64,000 bases of DNA, from positions 306,159-370,158 of the forward strand of contig NW_024468522.1 in assembly GCF_001632365.1 (NCBI RefSeq). Direction: 5' to 3'. Positions 22,401 through 33,029 of this stretch are shown here, piece after piece (position 1 is the first letter of the stretch; each line of letters opens with the position of its first letter). Both the position numbers and the translations under genes were made by a program. Origin of the DNA: Laetiporus sulphureus 93-53. Lineage: Eukaryota > Basidiomycota > Agaricomycetes > Polyporales > Laetiporaceae. The notes beneath the pieces were generated by a model. It was not told the DNA's origin. It ran no database searches and worked only from the letters and a program-made list of their open reading frames with translations.

Positions 22401-25400
22401 CGCCGTCATTCTTGAGAAGTGCCACCTCATCAAGTACGAGCGGGCATCTGGACGATTCCACAGCACCGAGCTGGGTCGTATTGCCTCTTATTACTACGTG
22501 ACACACAACTCGATGGCGACGTACAACCAGCACCTCAGGCCAACGATGACAACGCTGGAGCTTTTCAGGGTATTTGCTCTGTCCAATGAGTTCAAATTGT
22601 TGCCGGTATGTGAATTTGGTGTTGTTATAATCATATATGATACTCAATTTGCATGCTTTTACAGGTTCGACAAGACGTAAGTGGCATCTGTACGATATCC
22701 CAGAATACAGGTAACTCATTTGGTGCGCGTCTAACAGGAGAAGCTGGAGCTGGGAAAGTTGCTGGAGCGAGTCCCTATTCCAGTAAAGGAGAGTGTCGAA
22801 GAGCCGGCTGCGAAGATCAACGTGCTTTTACAAGCATACATCTCGCAGCTCAAGCTTGAAGGTTCGTTGAGCCGTACTGGTAAGGAGATACAGTTTTGCT
22901 AACGTGGGTGTTCTAGGCTTTGCTCTTGTCGCGGACATGGTATATGTGCAGCAATCGGCTGGACGGTGAGCATGTTTTCCTTCGTTGTGCGTACTAGTTA
23001 TTAATGGGTGATTCTAGTATTCTCCGGGCGATGTTTGAGATCTGCTTGAAGCGTGGATGGGCAATCCCAGCCAAGGCTTGTCTTGATCTGTGCAAGATGG
23101 TGGACCGAAGAATGTACGTGTAGGCCTCTCAACGATATTCAGGGTTACTGACAGAGTTCCTAGGTGGAGTTCGATGACTCCTTTGCGACAGTTCAAGGGT
23201 GTCCCTGCTGAGATTATCAGAAAGGCAGAGGGGAAGCAATTCGTGAGTAGTTCATCATGGTCTCTACGTTACTTGAAGCTTACATTTTTTTCACAGCCTT
23301 GGTACCGTTACTTCGATCTGGTTTGTTTGATCTTTGTCCTCATCAATGCTCATGTCGCTAATGTCGCGTTTAGAGTCCTCCTGAAATCGGCGAGCTGATC
23401 GGCATTCAGAATGCCGGAAGATTGGTCCATCGTTTGGTGCATAGCTTCCCTAAACTTCAGTATGTTTCCATTTCCACCTTTATATGACACGGATGTTGAC
23501 ATGTCATCTTAGATTGCAAGCCCAGGTCCAACCGATCACCAGGACTCTCCTTCGTATCGATTTGACCATCATTCCTGACTTCAGATGGGACGAAAAGATT
23601 CATGGCACCGCCGAATCCTTCTGGATCATGGTCGAGGACGTTGACGGTGAAATTATTCTCTTCCATGACACGTTCCTTCTGCGTCAGAGATACGCTGAAG
23701 ACGAACACAACGTCACGATTACCGTCCCTATGTTCGAGCCCGTCCCACCGAACTACTACATCTCCGTTATCTCCGATCGCTGGTTGCACGCAGAGACGCG
23801 TCTTCCCATCTCCTTCAAACATCTCATCCTTCCGGAGAAGTTCCCTCAGCCCACGCCTCTCCTGGACTTGCAGCCTCTTCCTCTCTCGGCTCTTCACAAC
23901 AAGGAATTCGAGAGCATTTACTCGTCAACGATACGCACATTCAACAAGATCCAGACGCAAGTGTTCCAAGCGTTGTACACCACGGATGAGAACGTGTTCG
24001 TCGGTGCTCCCACTGGCAGCGGCAAAACCATCTGTGCCGAGTTCGCTCTGCTCAGATTATGGAGCAAGCGTGAGCAACAAAGAGCCGTTTGCATCGAGCC
24101 TTTCCAGGAGATGGTCGATTTGCGTGTCGCCGAGTGGCGTAACAAGTTCAGCGATCTGCAGGGTGGAAAGGAGATTGTCAGCCTCACCGGAGAGACTAGC
24201 GCAGACCTTCGCCTGTTGGAGAAGGGTGACCTCATTATCTGCACACCGACACAGGTTAGTCTGCATATTTGTCATCAATACTATGGGATATTGATCCGGT
24301 GCTTCTAGTGGGATGTCCTATCGAGGAGATGGCGACAGCGCAAGAACGTCCAGACTATCGGCCTTCTCATTGCTGACGAGATCCAGCTCGTTGGCGGCGA
24401 AGTTGGACCGACGTACGAAGTCGTAGTCTCTCGCACACGGTACGTTTCTGCCCAAACGGAGCTCAAGACACGAATTGTCGCATGTGGAGTCTCACTTGCC
24501 AATGCGCGTGACTTGGGAGAATGGATGGGTGCTCCGTCGCATGCCATCTTCAACTTCCCACCGAGGTAAGTGCTCTGAGCCTTTTTAACGTTGATGCTGC
24601 CCGTTGCTCACAACAAATATAGTGCGCGTCCTCTTGACATGGACATCCATCTGCAAAGCTTCAACATCCCGCACTTCCCCTCATTAATGATCGCAATGTC
24701 GAAACCGGCGTACCTCGCGATCGTCGAGTATTCACCAACAAAGCCGGTCATCATTTTTGTTCCGTCCCGCCGGCAGTGCCGTCTTACGGCCGACGACATC
24801 CTGATACATTGTGGTGCCGATGACAACAGCAATCGCTTCTTGAACATTGAGGAGGCTGACCTGCAAATCCATCTGGACCACATCACTGACCAAGGTTTGG
24901 TCGAGACACTTAAGCATGGCATTGGTTACTACCACGAGGCGCTGAACAGACAAGACAAGCGCATCGTGGAACGCCTGTTCCAGTCCGGTGCTATTCAAGT
25001 GCTCATCGCGTCTAAAGTAGGCAGAGTTGTTCCAAGCGATTCATGATTCATGTGCTCACATTTGCGTTCTAGGATACGGCGTGGAGTCTTCCAGTCGCTA
25101 GCTACATGGTGATCATCATGGGTGTCCAATCTTACGAGGGCAAAGAGCATCGTTACGTGGACTATCCCGTCATGGACGTTCTTCAGATGATGGGCCGTGC
25201 TTGCCGGCCAACGGAGGATGACAAGAGTCGATGCGTGTTGATGTGCCAGCAGACGCGGAAGGACTTTTACAAGAAGTTCCTTGCCGAGGGCCTCCCGATT
25301 GAGTCCCATCTGCCTACGCACATGCTACATGACTACTTCCTGGCGGAGATTGCTGTGAAGACAATCGAAAACAAGCAGGATGCTATGGTACGTCTTCGAT

Positions 25401-26838
25401 CATTGTATTGATCTCGTACACTACTTACAATTCGTCTCAGGATATCTTGACGTGGACGTACTTTTACCGGCGGATGACACAGAACCCGAATTATTACAAT
25501 CTGCACAACGTCAGCCACCAGCACCTGTCGGACCATCTGTCCGAGCTGGTCGAGAACACGTTGAGCGACCTCGTTAACTCAAAGTGTATCTCTATTGGTG
25601 AGCATATTTTGCAGTTTCGACTGTCACACTAGCTTATTTGCTTCTTCAGAGGACGAGATGGACGTTTCTCCATTGAACCTGGGTATGATTGCTGCATACT
25701 ACAATATTTCATGTGAGCATCTCGTCTTTGCTTGTTTCAACTGCAGCCTGATTTCTTTTTATAGACGTGACGGTGGAGGTATACACGCTTTCCCTCAAGG
25801 AACGCACGAAGATGAAGGGCCTCCTCGAAGTCGTCTCTTCCTCCGCCGAGTTCGAATCAATACCCATCCGGAGACACGAAGACGTACTGTTACGTCGCAT
25901 CTACGACCGCGTGCCCGTCAAGCTCGACCGAGCCGACTTCGAGGCACCACATTTCAAGACCTTCTTGCTGTTGCAAGCGCACTTCTCTCGCTTGCAGCTC
26001 CCGCCCGACTTGGCGGCTGATCAGGTGCTCGTCCTGGAGAAGGTACTCAATCTGCTGTCGGCGTGCGTGGATGTGATGTCCTCGAATGCGTGGTTGAATG
26101 CCCTCGGCGCGATGGATCTCTCCCAGATGTGCGTGCAGGCATGCTGGGAGACGGACTCGCCCTTGAAGCAGATTCCGCACTTCGAGCCCGATGTAAGTGT
26201 TCTTGTTACATTAGGAATGATTCGGTTCTGATGGTCTATGCAGGTAATTAAGCGGTGCAAAGAGGCTGGCATCGAGTCCGTCTACGACATCATGGAGATG
26301 GAAGACGACGCGCGCAATGCACTGCTGCAGATGGATGCCAGGCAGATGTATGTCATTCTACTTTATGCGAATGTTTCTGTTGACTGACAGTCCATGTAGG
26401 CGGGACGTTGCCACGTTCGTCAACTCGTATCCAACCCTCGACGTCAACTACGAGCTAGCGAAGGGCGACTACACATCTGGTGCGCCGATCACGATTCAAG
26501 TCTCGCTCAGCCGGGACGCGGACGAGGAGGCGGAAGGCGGAGACGGCGAGATCGTTGTCGCGCCGTTCTACCCGCTCAAAAAGCTCGCGAACTGGTGGCT
26601 TGTCATTGGCGAACCGAAGACGCGGCAGCTGCTTGCGATCAAGCGTGTCACGGTGCACCGCAACCTGTCTGTGCGGCTCGAGTTCTCGTTACCGCAGGGC
26701 TCGCATGCACTCAAACTGTTCGTCATCTGCGACTCGTATATCGGAGCGGACCACGACATCGATCTCGAGTCGCTGGAGGTCGCAGAGGGCGAGAGCGAAA
26801 GTGAGAGTGAGGAGAGCGGCGATGAGATGGAGGAGTGA
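19404..26838 (+). CDS. BRR2: Pre-mRNA-splicing helicase Brr2 (U5 snRNP 200-kDa protein)
   Basis: Brr2 is the Ski2-like RNA helicase that unwinds U4/U6 during spliceosome activation, regulated by Prp8 and Snu114 (family knowledge). ATG 19404 begins [20 protein letters not shown]. The N-terminal region has [17 protein letters not shown], an acidic tract of 11 Glu near residue 220 and a PWI-like helical region. The first cassette has Walker A APTGAGKTN, split by an intron after 20990, then [23 protein letters not shown], and [15 protein letters not shown] with [12 protein letters not shown], so it should be active. The second cassette has GAPTGSGKT, but motif II reads DEIQLVGGE and motif [10 protein letters not shown], the expected degeneration of this regulatory cassette. 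Each cassette is followed by winged-helix and Sec63-type modules; the last exon gives [18 protein letters not shown] and an acidic tail. TGA 26836-26838. About 2,150 residues, the normal length. Confidence 0.93.
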
Positions 26839-28415
26839 TTGCAGTCTGAGTCTGTCGAGGCGTGCATGTGGACTCTTTGATGTCAGCGTTGGCTGTGCTG
26901 TGATATGTCCCTCTGCTGTGTTTTTATCGTCTTTGTGGCAAAATGTATCATTAGGTTATTCAATTACTTGTAGGTCAAAAGGTGCTTCTCCTCAGCAATG
27001 TCGTTCTTAAATGCCAAACCGAACGCACGGAGGTTTTCACAGAAATAAAATAAATTGCCCTGCAATAAGACACTGTATCCGACACCTGTATCCGACACCG
27101 GACGGGCGCTTACAGGCTGAGATCTGGATCCCAAGTTCCAACCACAGCTGAGCGCTTAGCGCTTAGCACTCCGGACGTCCCCCAAGCTCGCAATCGTGCA
27201 TTACTGCACATGGAGTCGTTCATTCTTTGACATGGGTAAGCAGTCCTGCTATAGATGAGAGGGTGAGCAGGACTGTCCCGAATCAGTGAAAAAGTGAACA
27301 TTGATCCGATACAAATCTAGACCACTGGGCTGTAAGTACACTCGAATTGATACATGAAGCATCGTCGTCGTTCGGTCCCACCCGCGAGCCGTCCGGCTCT
27401 CTGGCTGTGCATATCTGCTTATAAAACTAGTGCTCATTGCATTCCCATGGTATATAGACGGTGCAGACAGTTACAAGTCCGGTTATGAGCAGCCAATTTC
27501 TTTAGAAGCTGCAATAGCGGCTTGAACGGCCCAATTCTCGTATCACAATTCCATTTTCATGATGGTCTTGCTCAATCTTACTTCTGTGCTTCATGATGGG
27601 GCATATATTCCAGACATCGAGGCTTCCAGCTTCAGATGGATTTTAAAAGCTCCGTAAAGGTGCAAGACATGAATCTGGTGTCGTGTGGCCGTGCAATGTG
27701 CAAAACCAATCACTTCCTCCCATCGGCATGACCTCAAAAGGTCTTTAGCGCAAGCCGATGCTGAAATCGGCGATTAAAATGTGCAAATAGTGAGCTTTCA
27801 TGCATATCTCCTGCAGCCTCTTCCACTCCCATGGATGGACAACGTATGCCACTAATGCTCGAAGACGGCTTTGCTTTGGGTCAAACAGCTTCTCCCTATG
27901 CTCATGCTCCTACAGACATTCCGTCTGATATTTTGATGACGGCCTCCTTTCACGCTGCTAAGCACATAAGTTTCAGGGCAGACACCTGTTACTTGTTCGA
28001 CCGCACTGTCTCGGCTGCAATACAAGCGCCAGGATACAGCGGGCTAGCGATCATCCAATGTACCTGTCGCCTCGACCGCGATGCACGTAGCATTATAACC
28101 CGCCAAGGCTTTAAATGTTTTGTCAAGATGACTCTGGATCGAGTGGATGCGTACGCGACCACGTGACCGCGTTAGGAGCGCGGGTATGATCGACTTCCGC
28201 CCTCATCCGCATCCGACGTGTACCCCATCCACATCCGCGTACTTCATGGGTCTCCACAGGCCAAGGGAGCGCGGATACGACTCCGTGTTCTCCGCTAGAC
28301 TCCAGCACTTCCGTGTTCTGCTGTATAAAAGGGACGGGAGCCACCGTCATGCAAGTCTATCATCGCATTCATCCATTACAACAACCACTTAACATAGATA
28401 TTTCGCATCTTCATC
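26839..28415. other. Intergenic region
   Basis: About 1.6 kb between BRR2 and the next gene. It holds a 13-bp sequence (CTGTATCCGACAC) twice in direct tandem at 27073-27098, and a short self-complementary run AGCGCTTAGCGCTTAGC at 27151-27167. A 111-codon open frame (27831-28166, +) has no recognisable feature and is not called. The right end contains the promoter of the gene at 28416. Confidence 0.4.
28324..28331 (+). promoter_or_regulatory. TATA box of the gene at 28416
   Basis: TATAAAAG lies 92 bp before the ATG. A start of transcription about 30 bp downstream would leave a leader of about 60 nt that is rich in C and A (ATTACAACAACCACTTAAC), as in strongly expressed fungal genes. The clearest TATA element in the window. 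Confidence 0.55.
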
Positions 28416-29228
28416 ATGGAGTCTCCTGTCGCATCTAGTTCGAGGGAAATCCGCCGCTTCTCCGCCCCGAACATCAACTATGGCGCACCACCAACTCCTA
28501 GCATCCAGGCAGAGCCGGTCTTCCTAGGAAACCGCAGTCTGCTCTGCAGAGGCAGAGACGCGGCCCGCTCGCGATCAGTACCTCCCTCACTGCAAGGCCT
28601 CATCTCCAACGACATTCCTGACGAGCCCGCATATCTCATTGACCTCGCAATCGACCAGCACGCCCGTGCACAGCCGTGGATAAACACCTTCCACTCTGCT
28701 TCCTCCGCCGCTGCTCGCCCTCCCCGTCCCTCACCTACCATCCCATCGCGCACCAGGTCGAGCGCACGCCCCAGCCGTGCCGTCGACTCGCCCGACTACT
28801 ACCAGATCACGTATACCTCCGACGCTGCGATCGTTACTTCCCAAGTCTACGAAGACGAAGAGGACATGGCGTGGCTGAAATTTGCCGACGGGGAGCGGTG
28901 CTTCAACATGCGTCCTCCAGGCCTTTCTAGCCCTTTCCCGGAGGACGAGGACATCGACTGTTGGTTCAAACCCGGGGCCACACTTCCTGAGCCCCCGATT
29001 CGACATGAGGTGGCCCCTGAGCACGGCACGCCATCGTCGCCGCCGCCACCATACGAGGACCGTGAGCACACTGTGGTCACAGTTACGACGATTGTGCCAT
29101 CCGCGCGCAGCGGCCAGAGAGGCAGAGGTTCACGGCATCATTCGTCCCATGCGGAGATCGCCCCGCCCCAGGCGCCGCACCTACCGAGCGTTGAACGCTT
29201 TGTGGCGGACTCGTTGTACGTTTCGTAG
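28416..29228 (+). CDS. Hypothetical protein with PPxY motif
   Basis: An intronless frame of 270 codons with a good ATG, a TATA box 92 bp upstream and G/C-rich third positions like a real coding exon. I do not recognise the family. The product is Ser/Pro/Arg-rich in its first 130 residues (for example ARPPRPSPTIPSRTRSS). It then has a more ordered stretch (DYYQITYTSDAAIVTSQVY, MAWLKFADGERCFNMRPPG) with acidic patches, and then a proline run PPPPYEDRE. PPPPY fits the PPxY ligand of WW domains, such as those of Rsp5/NEDD4 ubiquitin ligases. No signal peptide or membrane segment. Probably a lineage-restricted, partly disordered protein. Confidence 0.6.
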   Translation: MESPVASSSREIRRFSAPNINYGAPPTPSIQAEPVFLGNRSLLCRGRDAARSRSVPPSLQGLISNDIPDEPAYLIDLAIDQHARAQPWINTFHSASSAAARPPRPSPTIPSRTRSSARPSRAVDSPDYYQITYTSDAAIVTSQVYEDEEDMAWLKFADGERCFNMRPPGLSSPFPEDEDIDCWFKPGATLPEPPIRHEVAPEHGTPSSPPPPYEDREHTVVTVTTIVPSARSGQRGRGSRHHSSHAEIAPPQAPHLPSVERFVADSLYVS

Positions 29229-30254
29229 CCACATACGTGCATAATAGCTGTTCATTAGGAGTCGCATTCGCGTTCAAAATTACTCTACGTTATGAATGAA
29301 TTCGCACACAGTCATCTGTTGTAGGCGCATCAAGCGAGAGCCGCATGAGCCGCACTAGGTGGGCCGCGACGTACAATATGTCATTCATCGGCTTCCTAGA
29401 CGTCGCGAGCAGGAGCATCGTCATGACGGCCCGTCGTACTTCACTAAGGGCCGAGATTTCTGGACGACCGGTTTCTATCGAATGTGGGCGTCGAGGCAGC
29501 CCCCTCTCCTTTTCTCTTGCTATTCGATGATTAGAGACTGTGCGGCTGTGCTGGCTTACCGACCTCAGGGACGTTCACCTCGCATTAGAAGGACGTGCAC
29601 GCAGGCTTGCCGCCGAGGGGAACCCGCAGGAAACACTAAGAGCACCTGCAGTGCCCCACGGACCCGGGGAATGTGCATCGGCATGAGCAGAAGGTGGGTG
29701 GAAAGCGCAAGCGGGGAATGTTAATGAGGCCTAGGAGGGAAGCTCGCTGTGTCGTTTTCGCAACGGCACCATGGTTCAATCTCAAGTGAAATTGGAACAT
29801 ATGCGTAGAAGCGCACCCATTATGTACTGATTTCTGATCACGATTGGCCTTATCTTCCTGTTCGTAGTGCCATATGTGCTGATAGCAGACGAATTTCGGG
29901 TTCCCGATACTGTTACTCTTTACATCTTGTATGCGCGCTGGCTTAGCCCCACCAGTGTGGTAGAGTTGGAGATACCGACTCCGAGGCTACAAGCGTCGAC
30001 GCGGTATACGAGATCAGCAGGCTTTTAAGAGAGTCTTTGCGGACCCTCAGGCGTGTGAAGGAAGGATGATTGACGCACGGCAAACAGTATACGTCAATCT
30101 TGACTACGTACAAATCTTCTAGCTTGGCAGTGGACATGAAAGCCCACGAGCTGATTAAGTATCAGAGTCCCAATTACAATGCAAAAACAATTCAGAACAG
30201 TCAATATACAACTACAAATACGTGATTAAACGGACCCCACTTGAGTGCATTCGA
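29229..30254. other. Intergenic region
   Basis: About 1 kb between the PPxY protein and the aldo/keto reductase pseudogene. No gene was recognised. If the reductase once had an N-terminal half, it is not readable here. Confidence 0.4.
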
Positions 30255-31189
30255 TTGATGCCCGACAAACAGCCTGGCAGACCCGACAGTGCCCATCGAG
30301 GTGACAGTCGGAGCGATGGCCGAGCTTATCAAGTGAGTATTCTCACATCATGATCACTGAGTCTCAGCAGTTGAACTCGCCCGTGCGCCATCAGAGCAGG
30401 CAAGTGAAATATCTCGGCCTGTCCGAGTGCTCCACAGAGACCCTCCGTCGCGCACTCGCTGTGCACCCTATCACTGCGCTCCAGGTCGAGTCCCGCCCTT
30501 CACGCTCGACATCGAGGACGAGAAGATCGGCTGCTGAAGACTGCCAGAGAACTCGGCATCACGATCATCGCGTACTCGCCCCTCAGGCGCGGCTTGCTGA
30601 CCGGACAATATGTCAGTGCACCTTCCGTTTCTCGCCTTCTTCTGGCCGCTTGATGTTGACTAAAGAACTAAACTGCAGAAATCGCTTGACGACTTTGACG
30701 AGGATGACTTCAGACGCACGGTGCCGCGGTATGTGACTCGACTTGACATTGGCTATGGGATTCAATCGGACTGAGCCAACACGTCTTGACAGATAACTCG
30801 AAAGAGAACTTGCCGAGCATCTTGAAGCTCGCCAACAGGCTGAAACAAATTGGAGCGCGACACAATGCGACAGCAGGACAAATCGCGCTCGCATGGCTTC
30901 TTGCACAACGGCCGGACGTCATACCTATCCCCGGCACGACCAAGATCGAGATACCAGTGAGTGCTCTCCTCGCGGGCAAACAGGAGCAAAGCAGGTGCTG
31001 ATCTTGACCCATTCCAGCGCCTGAAAGAGATTTGGGCGCAGCACATATAAAGCTCGCGACAGAGGAGGTCGAGGAGCCTCGGAGGAGGTGCGCGAGGTGG
31101 TGAACAGCGCACATTTCATGAACGACGCTCGGTACCCGCCCCGGCTTCCTGCAGTTCTGTTCGCGGACACGCCTCCCCTCGGGAAGTAG
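30255..31189 (+). pseudogene. Aldo/keto reductase pseudogene (5'-truncated, frameshifted)
   Basis: Readable pieces of an NADPH-dependent aldo/keto reductase of the yakc/AKR13 type occur in order: VPIEVTVGAMAELIK, VKYLGLSECSTETLRRAL, ITALQVE, then after a frame change LDIEDEK, another change, ARELGITIIAYSPL and RRGLLTGQY. These are followed by SLDDFDEDDFRRTVPRY, IGARHNATAGQIALAWLLAQ, VIPIPGTTKIE and a last exon with AAHIKLATEEVEE and VVNSAHF. Plausible intron borders survive. The frame breaks after ITALQVE, again before LLKTARELG (in-frame reading gives GC-stop), and after RLKE in the last exon. Pieces upstream of about 30,255, including the catalytic Asp/Tyr/Lys region, are missing. It cannot make a reductase. 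It lies at the left edge of the F-box array and appears to be the source, or best-preserved copy, of the reductase tails inside it. Confidence 0.75.
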
Positions 31190-31465
31190 GCATCTCGGCG
31201 GATCAGCACTGCCTGAGAGCATGCTACCTTGAATGTCTGGAAATGTTTGGTATAATCTGTTTTGCTTGAATGAGCCGTCCCAATTGACAACATAAACCCT
31301 CATTGCATACTCTGAATTGTGGGACAACGCCCTGGGACTCGCGCAGGCGGAAGGTGGAATCTACGAACCATACCCGAAGCGCGTAACAAGCAAAGTCCGA
31401 AAGGGTGGTGTACATGGAAGGTGTTGCCAAGGAGGAGAGATGAATGAACGAGCCCTGCCACATCA

Positions 31466-32773
31466 TCACAGCGAACACCAGGACGGCATCCTACCGCGAC
31501 CGAACTCTCTGATCTCACCGTAACCGTTCAGCCACATCAAACAGAGTCTGCCCCGTCCCACCTGCACCCTGACCAAGCCATGCAAAAGCACTTTGACGAC
31601 CTCTGCCAGCCATGGCGCGGGTACGTCAAGATTGCTGGTTATCCATACGGTGAAGATCAACTGCGGGTGGGTTTCCACAATTCGCGCCAGGGCGGCATCA
31701 AGCTGCTCACAAAGCATCCTTGTGATATCCGACTCTCCTGTTGTAAGCAACGTGATGTCGATCGATTGCAGCCTGGTGTGCATTGGCTGGATGTCAGCCA
31801 GGATTGAGAGCAGACTCGGCCAGCCACTGGGGAACGACCAGAACACGTCCAGGACATAGACGGAGACCAGGTTCGGATTGTGCGCCAGCACCGAACCTTG
31901 TTGGCCATCTAGCGAACCAGGGGAGATCTGGGATGACAACCCGACAATGAGATACTCCAGACATTCACCACATGCGTGCAACAGGCCTTCAGCGCCGCCT
32001 GTCCTAAGAAAATTGACCGGGACCCAAATACTGCCGGGTACATTAATCGCCAGTCGACGTATGCGCAGCTTCAGGCCGCCCTGCAGCAGCCATCTGAGTA
32101 TGGGGCCTGACTCGCGGATGTCGCATTGGAAAGTCTCGATCACTATCGATCTCGGGATGACCGTTGGAGGATGGGTGCGCGAGCTGTCGCACTTTGAGGC
32201 TCGTCTTATCTCGAGCTTCAGGGAGGAGAGCGAGGGGCATGCGCAGATGAATTGCTGCAGGCTTACGACGTCGTTAACGATGAGCATTTGCAGGTAAAGA
32301 GCCTTCACCGCGGGCAGTACCGGCCACGTTATAGTCTCCGTGGAGAAGTAACAATCGTCCCACGTGGAAACACAGAGGGTGAGCTCCTCCAGCCGGCCGA
32401 GAGACGCCAGCATTCGAGGCATGGAGGCGGGAATCGGGAATAAAAGGACCTCTTCGTTGAGGTCCCAAATCATCACCAACTTGCGGATGCAGAGCGCCAC
32501 CGCATCTCCCGAGTGCAGAATCACATCCTCAAAGGTGACGCGCCGCAGATTGCTGAACATCCGGACGGAATGAAAAAGATGTTTCCGTGTCCTGGGGAGC
32601 CATTCTCGCGTGACGCGGCTGCAGACCTTGAGGGTCTTATGGTCGTCCCATAGGTAATCGAGTATGTAGTCGCATATTTCGGTGGGCAGACGTGGCGATG
32701 GGAGACTCAGACGGTGGTCCGTGTTGGCGATGGAAGATTTGAGCATACTGGCAGAGCGAACAGAGCTGAACAT
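31466..32773 (-). CDS. F-box protein, array copy 1
   Basis: 435 codons, intronless, ATG 32773. The F-box lies at about residues 29-70 (LPTEICDYILDYLWDDHK, then CSRVTREWLPRTRKHLF), the form seen in large Agaricomycete F-box families. F-box proteins recruit substrates to SCF ubiquitin ligases through Skp1 (family knowledge). The rest is a leucine-rich-repeat-like region with periodic hydrophobics (LASLGRLEELTLCV, ACPSLSSLKLEI, LQSIDITLL). It ends with a conserved tail GRGRLCLMWLNGYGEIREFG. Compared with copies 2 and 3, the N-terminal leader has an insertion that shifts the ancestral start (MPQCLC..) out of frame, so MFSSVRS or the later MLKSSIAN is used. Frame otherwise intact. Substrate unknown. 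Confidence 0.8.
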   Translation of the reverse strand: MFSSVRSASMLKSSIANTDHRLSLPSPRLPTEICDYILDYLWDDHKTLKVCSRVTREWLPRTRKHLFHSVRMFSNLRRVTFEDVILHSGDAVALCIRKLVMIWDLNEEVLLFPIPASMPRMLASLGRLEELTLCVSTWDDCYFSTETITWPVLPAVKALYLQMLIVNDVVSLQQFICACPSLSSLKLEIRRASKCDSSRTHPPTVIPRSIVIETFQCDIRESGPILRWLLQGGLKLRIRRLAINVPGSIWVPVNFLRTGGAEGLLHACGECLEYLIVGLSSQISPGSLDGQQGSVLAHNPNLVSVYVLDVFWSFPSGWPSLLSILADIQPMHTRLQSIDITLLTTGESDITRMLCEQLDAALARIVETHPQLIFTVWITSNLDVPAPWLAEVVKVLLHGLVRVQVGRGRLCLMWLNGYGEIREFGRGRMPSWCSL

Positions 32774-33015
32774 AGGTATCAGTACACAGACACTGAGGCA
32801 TCTTCAACACTAACGGACGAGCTCTCTCACATGCGACTCTTCGATGAGTAGTGACAAGCCTCAGGCCCGGCTGCGGCGGGTCTCTGGCTCACTGCGAACG
32901 TGCGGGAGCTGTGGAACGAGTCGGATGGTCGTCTATCAAATCTATCTATTTCATCGTCACGCGCAGCGCATGCTTGCAATTGGCGCCCTGGGGTTCGTAT
33001 TGAAGATGGATTGTA

Positions 33016-33029
33016 GTAGAAATGCTAGC
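33016..33029. repeat. Target-site duplication, left copy (14 bp)
   Basis: GTAGAAATGCTAGC, identical to the sequence at 34525-34538. It is followed directly by 17 T. The two copies bracket the retroelement fragment. Confidence 0.8.

Noticed and set aside
27831..28166. 111-codon plus-strand frame with ATG
   Set aside because: No domain, low-quality composition, no visible promoter; not distinguishable from chance.
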